DNA of 64,000 nucleotides from Cystobacter ferrugineus. GTDB taxonomy: Bacteria; Myxococcota; Myxococcia; Myxococcales; Myxococcaceae. Location: positions 218,044 through 282,043 of the forward strand of contig NZ_MPIN01000013.1 of NCBI RefSeq assembly GCF_001887355.1, in the 5' to 3' direction. How positions within the stretch are numbered: position 1 is the stretch's first letter; each line of letters starts with the position of its first letter. The position numbers and the translations under genes are program-made. The notes under the pieces were generated by a model, which saw nothing but the letters and a program-made list of their open reading frames with translations, was not told the origin of the DNA and did not search any database. This document shows, piece after piece, positions 58,655 to 64,000 of this stretch.

Positions 58655-59920
58655 TCAGTGACGCAGCAACCACGTCGCGAGAGGTTTCCAAGCGAGTGTC
58701 GGCGCATCCGCCGCGTACAGAAGGTCGCCGTGGCCGAAGTCCTCGGCGACCCGCTCTGGCCCGAACCGCCGGACGACGAGCGTCGTGACGTCGCTCGAAG
58801 ACACCCGGGTCGTCGAGTACAGACCCCGGTCGCCGAACCCGCCAGCGGCACCGAGATAGAACAAGGGGACGCGGATGTTCGCGAGCGAGGGCCTCGGCGA
58901 AGTGCCGCACCAGATCTCATCGAGTTCCGCGGTCTCGCGCATCGACTGGTGTGGCGGCGCGCTGGCGAACCACGCGCTCACGTCGTCTTCGGACGACTCG
59001 CGCAACTCCGAGACATTGCCCTCGGCGTCGAGGAGCGGCGCGCTCAAGTGGTACAGCGGCGTGTAGGGCGCGAGCCACCAGGTCAGACCCGCCAACGTGA
59101 GCAGGACTCCGCGATTCGTGTAGGACGGGAACAAGGGAGAGGGCGCATCGGGCGAGCTCCGGGCCAACTCGCCCGCCGTGATGAAGAGGCTGTTGCTGGA
59201 GTCGGTCACCCCCTCGGCCAGGGCGTCGCGTCCCGCCGCGGCGTTGGCGCACGCCAGGGCCCGCAGGTCGGCGTCCTCGGGCGCGATGTCGTAGTAGACG
59301 TCGAGCGCGGCGATCGCCGAGACGTGGCGGCCGTCGGCGGCGGCGTACGCGTAGGTGAGCTGGGCGCCATGCGAGAATCCACCGAGCACGATCCGGCCAG
59401 CATCTCCGTCGGTGACGCCCCGCGTCGCCCGTGCGAAGGCGAGCGCGACGGAGATGTCCCCGAGTTCCTGGGCGACCCCCATCTCGCCCAGGTCCGAGAT
59501 ATCACCGTCGGCTCCGGGGAGCGTCCAGCGCCGATCGACCCCCCATGTGTCGATGCCACGGGCCACCAGGTACGGGGCGAGCCCCGACACGGACGACGCG
59601 GGATGGCCAAGCGTCGGCACGAAGTTCGTGACGAAGTTGGCGAAGTCGCCGTGAAGCAGCATGACCGCGTGCGCGGTAGGGCGCGGCCTCCACGGCGCGA
59701 GTTCGCGGACGACGCGATGGATGCGCACGCGTGCATTGGGCGTGGAACCGACGCGAATATCGAATTGATAGTGATAGATGTCCGCGGTGACATGCTCGCG
59801 CACCACCGCGAATGGTGAACCCATGGATGCGACTTGCTCGGCTTCGACGAGCGGGGGAGGGGATGCGGCCACGGACGTGGTCGCGGCGAGAACGACGAGC
59901 ATGAAACCAAGACGAGGCAT
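58655..59920 (-). CDS. secreted alpha/beta hydrolase
   Basis: A 421-aa protein with signal peptide (LGFMLVVLAATTSVAAS). HAVMLLHGDFANFVTNFVP holds the oxyanion region, VLGGFSHGAQLTYAYAAADG the nucleophile elbow GFSHG, and the C-terminal EDFGHGDLLYAADA the catalytic His. The acid is likely in VRRFGPERVAEDFG. The substrate may be an ester or lactone. The ATG at 59920 opens the signal peptide; the frame runs further upstream without homology. Confidence 0.85.
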   Translation of the reverse strand: MPRLGFMLVVLAATTSVAASPPPLVEAEQVASMGSPFAVVREHVTADIYHYQFDIRVGSTPNARVRIHRVVRELAPWRPRPTAHAVMLLHGDFANFVTNFVPTLGHPASSVSGLAPYLVARGIDTWGVDRRWTLPGADGDISDLGEMGVAQELGDISVALAFARATRGVTDGDAGRIVLGGFSHGAQLTYAYAAADGRHVSAIAALDVYYDIAPEDADLRALACANAAAGRDALAEGVTDSSNSLFITAGELARSSPDAPSPLFPSYTNRGVLLTLAGLTWWLAPYTPLYHLSAPLLDAEGNVSELRESSEDDVSAWFASAPPHQSMRETAELDEIWCGTSPRPSLANIRVPLFYLGAAGGFGDRGLYSTTRVSSSDVTTLVVRRFGPERVAEDFGHGDLLYAADAPTLAWKPLATWLLRH

Positions 59921-60014
59921 GATGGACTGACTCCCTGGGGACGCCTGAAAACAATCGGAAGGGCGACCCGGAATGGTACCAGGAAGCAATCCATCGGATC
60001 TCGGATGGCGATAC

Positions 60015-61274
60015 CTACGCGGCGGACCGTCCAGCCGTCGCGCCGGCCGGCGATACGGAGAGGGGCAGTGCCTCCAGGCCGCGCAGGCCCATGTTGGGAC
60101 GCCAGCGCAGCTTCTCCGCCGGCACCGCCAGGTCGAGGCGCGGGAAGCGCTGCAGCAGCGCGGGGATGGCGACCCGGGCCTCCAGCCGGGCAAGGGGCGC
60201 TCCCAGGCAGTAGTGGATCCCATACCCGAAGGACACATGGCGGTTCGGGCCGCGGGTGATGTCCAGCTTGTCCGCGTTCGGGAACGCCGTCTCGTCCAGG
60301 TTCGCCGAGGCGATCAGCAGGGTGATCGCGCTGCCCTTGGGGATGCGAACGCCCGCGATCTCCACATCCTCCCTGGCGAAGCGCGGCGCCACCTGTCCCA
60401 CCGGGTTGGTGAAGCGCAGCATCTCCTCGATGGCGCTGTCGATGAGGTCGGGCTGCTCGCGCAGCTTCTGGAGCTGGTCGGGGTGCCGTATCAGCGCCAG
60501 CACGCCGTTGCCGATGAGGTTCACCGTCGTCTCGTGCCCGGCGAAGAGCAGGAGGAAGATCATGGAGATGAGCTCGTCCTCGTCGAGCCGGTCCCCGCCT
60601 TCCTCGGCCTGCACCAGCGCCGTCACCAGATCATCCCCCGGCTGCTCGCGGCGCAGGTTCACCAGCCTCCGGAGGAACCGGTTCAGCCGGAGCATGTGGG
60701 GGTAGTTGCGGATGAACGCGATGGGGCTCACCGCCGCGGGATCCAGGACCTTGGCGATCAGCTTGCGGAAGTTGATGCGGTCGGGCTCGGGGACGCCGAG
60801 CATCTCCGAGATGACGGTCAGCGGCAGGGGCAGCGCGAACTCCTCCATGAGGTCCACGACCGGCTTCCGGACGGCGGCGTCCAGCAGCTCCTCGGTGATC
60901 TGCGCCACCCGCCCGTTCAGGTTCTCGACCATGATGGGGGTGAACGCCTTCTGGACGAGGTTGCGCAGGCGGCGGTGATCCGGCGGATCCTTGAGCACCA
61001 TGCTGGAGACGAGCAGCCTCAGGATGGCCGGCATCCACCAACGATCCATGGACGTGCCGCCGGGGACGTTCCGGCGGTCGTTGGCGAACCGTGGATCCTT
61101 GAGGACGCTGACGACCTCCTCGTAGCGGGGGAGGACGAAGCCCTCGCCGTAGAGGGCGGTCGAGCGGAGGACCGGCCCCAGCTTCCGCAGCTTCGCGTAG
61201 ACGGGGATGGGATTGGCCCGCGCCTCCGGGGTCTCGAACTCGCGCTGAAGGTTGACGCGCACTGCCTCCACCAT
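60015..61274 (-). CDS. cytochrome P450
   Basis: A 419-aa soluble bacterial P450. The I-helix oxygen-binding motif is LLLFAGHETTVNLIG (about residue 245), the K-helix E-x-x-R is EEMLRF, and the haem-binding loop is FGYGIHYCLGAPLAR with the axial Cys (about residue 354). It needs ferredoxin partners encoded elsewhere. No biosynthetic cluster flanks it apart from an AraC gene upstream in the same direction, so the substrate is unknown. Confidence 0.95.
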   Translation of the reverse strand: MVEAVRVNLQREFETPEARANPIPVYAKLRKLGPVLRSTALYGEGFVLPRYEEVVSVLKDPRFANDRRNVPGGTSMDRWWMPAILRLLVSSMVLKDPPDHRRLRNLVQKAFTPIMVENLNGRVAQITEELLDAAVRKPVVDLMEEFALPLPLTVISEMLGVPEPDRINFRKLIAKVLDPAAVSPIAFIRNYPHMLRLNRFLRRLVNLRREQPGDDLVTALVQAEEGGDRLDEDELISMIFLLLFAGHETTVNLIGNGVLALIRHPDQLQKLREQPDLIDSAIEEMLRFTNPVGQVAPRFAREDVEIAGVRIPKGSAITLLIASANLDETAFPNADKLDITRGPNRHVSFGYGIHYCLGAPLARLEARVAIPALLQRFPRLDLAVPAEKLRWRPNMGLRGLEALPLSVSPAGATAGRSAA

Positions 61275-61383
61275 GTGAACCCACCTGTCCGTGGCCCCTG
61301 CGCGGGGCGGTTTGGGGGGGGTAGTTATGCGCGGGGGGCCCGGTCAGCACCAGGGCCCACATTGCGGTGAAAATTGACCGGGT

Positions 61384-62292
61384 TCAGCCGCCCTCCTGGC
61401 GGTGTTGCTCGCGCCAGGCCCGGGGTGTCATCCCGTGCGCGCGCCGGAAGCCGCGGACGAACGAGGTGACGTCCGAGTAGCCGACCTGGCTGGCGATGGA
61501 CTCCACGCTCGTCGTCGTCTCCAGCAGGCGGCGCCGCGCCTCGGCCATGCGGTGCTCGCGGAGCCAGTCGCCCACGGTCAGCCCGGTCTCCTCGCGCACC
61601 GCCGTGGCGACGTACGAGGGCGTCCGGTCCACCGCCGCCGCCACGTCCGCCAGCGAGATGGGCTCCAGGCTGTGCGCCGCGACGAAGGCGAGCACGTCCT
61701 GCACCAGCCTGCCCGGCGACGGGAAGCGCCCGGACGCGTGCTCGCGCGCCTCGCGCCGGAGCTCCGTCAGCAGCAGCATGAACAGGGCGCGTGCCGCGCG
61801 TTCGAAGTCCCATTGCCGTTCGCGCAGCTCCGCGTCCAGCGCGGCGATGAGGTGCTCGAGCCGCTGGCGCCGCGCCTCACCGATCGCGAGCCTGAAGAAC
61901 CACCGGGAGGCCAGGCTGCTCGCCAGGCCCGCCGCCGAAGGCCCTCTTGTCATCGGGGCGCGGCCCGGCGGCTCCAACTCCAGCGAGCCCAGCAGCGTGG
62001 GGTCGAAGGCCACCAGCCAGCCCTCCAGCTCGCCCACGTTGAGGGCATGGATCTCCACCCCCGCGGGGATGAAGTGAAGCTCCCCCGGGCGCGCGTCCAC
62101 CTGCTCCAGGTGGCGACCGTGTCCCTTGCCGCCGGTGACGAGGAAGAAGAGGGCGAAGGTGGCGACCACCGGCTCGTGCGAGGACAGGAGCGTGCGGCTG
62201 GCGATGTGGCTCACGTGGAGCGGGAGACCCCGGGCGCCGAGCGCCGCCAGCGTGAGGATCCGGGGTCTCGGTCTTCGGGGAGGGTGCGGCAT
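61384..62292 (-). CDS. AraC-family transcriptional regulator
   Basis: A 302-aa regulator. An N-terminal cupin-like sensing domain (FFLVTGGKGHGRHLEQVDARPGELHFIPAG) is followed by two HTHs at about 205-300: EPISLADVAAAVDRTPSYVATAVREETG and TTTSVESIASQVGYSDVTSFVRGFRRAHGMTPRAWR. It lies 109 bases upstream of the P450 gene on the same strand and may activate it. The inducer is unknown. Confidence 0.9.
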   Translation of the reverse strand: MPHPPRRPRPRILTLAALGARGLPLHVSHIASRTLLSSHEPVVATFALFFLVTGGKGHGRHLEQVDARPGELHFIPAGVEIHALNVGELEGWLVAFDPTLLGSLELEPPGRAPMTRGPSAAGLASSLASRWFFRLAIGEARRQRLEHLIAALDAELRERQWDFERAARALFMLLLTELRREAREHASGRFPSPGRLVQDVLAFVAAHSLEPISLADVAAAVDRTPSYVATAVREETGLTVGDWLREHRMAEARRRLLETTTSVESIASQVGYSDVTSFVRGFRRAHGMTPRAWREQHRQEGG

Positions 62293-62373
62293 GGACGCAG
62301 CCTACGCCGCGCGGGGGAGCGGTGCGCGGCTGGCGCGTCCACCCCAGGTGCTGCTGTTCGGCTACCGAGGGAA

Positions 62374-63282
62374 CTACCGGTGGCTGCCGTCTGGTGCTGG
62401 CCCTGATTCGGCCTGGGAAGGTGTCGAAGGATTCGTTTCGGCATCTCGTCGTGGGTCGCCCCAGGCCGCTGCGGCAATCCTCCACTGTCCGCCGGTGTGC
62501 ACGAGCAGCAGGTGGTCGATGTAGCGCACCCCCTCGAACACGACGTCGAGCTTGGCGGCCGCCACGCTTCCACGGACCTCCACCTGCAGAATGCGCCACG
62601 GGCTCGCGCGGTCCTGCACCCCCGCGTCCTGTTTCTCCGCGTAGTGGGCCGCCGCCTCGGAGAGGGTCACCCACGAGAAGGGCACTCCCTCGACGTGCAC
62701 GCGGTAGTAGAGGCAGTCGGGAGTGTGTGTCTGGTGCAACAGCGCGGGGCTGTAGGCGGCGTGTGCCTCGATCTTTCCGGCGAGCACCGCGCGAATCTCC
62801 TCCTGTGCGGAGGTGGATCCGGTCGCGCGCTCCCCGGGCGCGAGCCGCTGAAACACCTTGCCCACGATGCGCCAGCCAGCGGGCGAGTCCACCACGAGCA
62901 GCAGATCATCGAACGTGTGGCCGGGCCAGTGGGAAACCGCCTCCACAAGGGCGAACGGGCCTTCACGGTCGAGCACCGCGATCCTGCGCTCGGTCGCGGG
63001 CTCCGGGTGGTCCGCCTCCGCGTCCAGCACCTGCCACCACTCCAACTGTGTGCGCGCCCGCGGCTCCCCGCTGCCCTCCACCCAGTGCATGACGGTACTG
63101 GGATGGAAGGCCGAGCGCAGCAGGCGGCTGGAGCTCGTGTCGGAGGCGCGGAAGTACGTCCGCACGGCTTCCTCGGGCGTGAGGTTCTGGCGGGGGGGTG
63201 GGGTGGAGGGAGACAGGGGGCGGGTGTGAGTGCAGGCCGAGAGCAGCGCGAGGGCCGCCAGCACGAGGCGTGACTTGGGCAT
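62374..63282 (-). CDS. lipoprotein with two NTF2-like domains
   Basis: A 302-aa lipoprotein (LALLSACTHT). Two tandem SnoaL/nuclear-transport-factor-2-like domains: about 35-145 (TPEEAVRTYFRASDT, SAFHPSTVMHWVEG, DDLLLVVDSPAGWRIVGKVF) and about 155-280 (AQEEIRAVLAGKIEAHA, IDHLLLVHTGGQWRIAAAAW). Probably a lumazine-binding-like periplasmic binder; role unknown. It is divergent from the LysR gene, its probable regulator, 71 bases apart. Confidence 0.8.
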   Translation of the reverse strand: MPKSRLVLAALALLSACTHTRPLSPSTPPPRQNLTPEEAVRTYFRASDTSSSRLLRSAFHPSTVMHWVEGSGEPRARTQLEWWQVLDAEADHPEPATERRIAVLDREGPFALVEAVSHWPGHTFDDLLLVVDSPAGWRIVGKVFQRLAPGERATGSTSAQEEIRAVLAGKIEAHAAYSPALLHQTHTPDCLYYRVHVEGVPFSWVTLSEAAAHYAEKQDAGVQDRASPWRILQVEVRGSVAAAKLDVVFEGVRYIDHLLLVHTGGQWRIAAAAWGDPRRDAETNPSTPSQAESGPAPDGSHR

Positions 63283-63325
63283 GGCGGGAACATGCGCCCG
63301 GGCCTGTCCGGACACCATTTGATAG

Positions 63326-63337
63326 TTCCGGGCGGAA
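63326..63337. promoter_or_regulatory. palindrome between the lipoprotein and lysR genes
   Basis: TTCCG-GG-CGGAA is a perfect 12-base palindrome halfway in the 71-base divergent gap, the usual place of a LysR binding box. Confidence 0.45.
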
Positions 63338-63353
63338 GCCATAGAAAAGTTCG

Positions 63354-64000
63354 ATGGACTTCCCGGAGCTCCCCTTCCTGCGTACCTTCGTGACCGTCTA
63401 CGAGGCGCGCAGCATCACGGCGGCCTCGGCGCGTCTGCACCGCACCCAGCCCACGGTGAGCTATCAACTGCGCCGCCTGGAGGAGGCGCTCGGCGCGCCG
63501 CTATTCGAGCGCCGCTCGGCGCGTCTCGTCCCCACGCCCATGGCGGATCGGCTCTTCCGTTTCCTCGGCGGCTTCGCCCGTGACCTGCATGCCGTGCTGC
63601 AGGGGGACGAGGAGGGCCGCCCGCTGGAGATCGCGGCGGTGTCTGGTTTTGGCCGCTACGTGCTCTTTCCACGGGTGCTCGAGTCGGAGCGGCTGCGGCG
63701 GGCGCTGACGCTGCGCTACCCATCCGCCGAGGAGGTCTTCCGCCAGGTGCTCGAGGGGCAGGTGGATGTGGGCTTCTCCTACCGGGCCACGGTGCACCCG
63801 GGCCTCGTGCTGGAGCCGGTCTACGAGGAGAAGTTGGTGCTCGTGGCGGGGCCGGCCTGGGCCCGCAGACTGCGCGTCCAGGCGGACTTCCAGGACGTGC
63901 CGCTCGTGACCTACGACGAGGGCGACTACGTGGTGGGCCGTTGGCTCGGCCATCACTTCGGCAGGCGCCATCCGCGCTGGTACAGCACCGCGCACTTCGA
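63354..64000 (+). CDS. LysR-family transcriptional regulator, 3' partial
   Basis: The first 215 codons of a LysR regulator, running off the window. It starts MDFPELPFLRTFVTVYEARS with the HTH ITAASARLHRTQPTVSYQLRRLEEALG, then the effector domain (LEIAAVSGFGRYVLFPRVL, VLEGQVDVGFSYRATVHPGL, LVTYDEGDYVVGRW). Divergent to the NTF2-like lipoprotein gene, which it may control. Confidence 0.92.
   Translation, partial: MDFPELPFLRTFVTVYEARSITAASARLHRTQPTVSYQLRRLEEALGAPLFERRSARLVPTPMADRLFRFLGGFARDLHAVLQGDEEGRPLEIAAVSGFGRYVLFPRVLESERLRRALTLRYPSAEEVFRQVLEGQVDVGFSYRATVHPGLVLEPVYEEKLVLVAGPAWARRLRVQADFQDVPLVTYDEGDYVVGRWLGHHFGRRHPRWYSTAHF

Overview
The window is high-GC DNA of a myxobacterium, most likely of the Cystobacterineae (Archangium/Cystobacter-like). 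The reasons are the codon use, the many secreted lipoproteins, a PilT-like motility ATPase, a long kelch-repeat lipoprotein, several SitA-like lipoprotein toxin and immunity loci, and a Ser/Thr-kinase tail typical of this group. Species assignment is inference; no rRNA or tRNA gene was seen.

Layout. 0-6.4 kb: the end of a BlaR1-like M56 peptidase gene followed by an overlapping heavy-metal efflux operon (TolC/CzcC, CzcB, CzcA). 6.4-12.2 kb: amidohydrolase, GST-like protein, a secreted M35 Lys-endopeptidase with a separate propeptide-like lipoprotein behind it, TesB thioesterase and a chimeric SGNH fragment. 12.5-17.3 kb: a minus-strand operon of ATP-grasp ligase, flavin monooxygenase and a complete ABC importer. 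17.4-20.8 kb: a GIN-domain protein, a lipoprotein/outer-membrane pair and a siderophore-interacting protein behind a Fur box. 20.9-23.1 kb: a tandem-domain protein and an N-terminally extended PilT-like ATPase. 23.3-25.4 kb: a broken Tox-REase-5 toxin gene with an intact Imm52 gene. 25.6-30.2 kb: housekeeping (MFS, polyprenyl synthase, GbsR-type regulator, GGCT). 30.2-36 kb: a toxin N-terminus joined to an inverted cheB fragment, a 14-blade kelch lipoprotein, then an intact lipoprotein toxin/Imm26 pair between 75-bp direct repeats. 36-64 kb: secreted glycosidases (GH99-like, GH2 with two AbfB modules, GH76, BNR) among a lone molybdenum hydroxylase subunit, a glycosyltransferase, a TetR unit, a SWIM-DNA ligase, an O-methyltransferase, a MarR/protoglobin/redoxin regulon, an alpha/beta hydrolase, P450, AraC, an NTF2-like lipoprotein and a partial LysR gene.

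How they work together. The clearest regulatory unit is at 53.7-56.0 kb. Two 15-bp palindromes sit at the same place between the -35 and -10 elements of two promoters. One drives a MarR protein with four C-terminal cysteines. The other drives a 42-codon ORF that keeps only the two ends of such a MarR gene, then a protoglobin and a CPGC redoxin. This looks like a redox- or gas-responsive self-repressing regulon. A second candidate system is the M35 protease with its stand-alone propeptide homologue, a possible inhibitor. The toxin loci show repeated gene decay: orphan immunity genes, toxin heads without tails, and small remnants of kelch, cheB and methyltransferase genes. This marks 23-36 kb and 47-57 kb as recombination-prone accessory regions.
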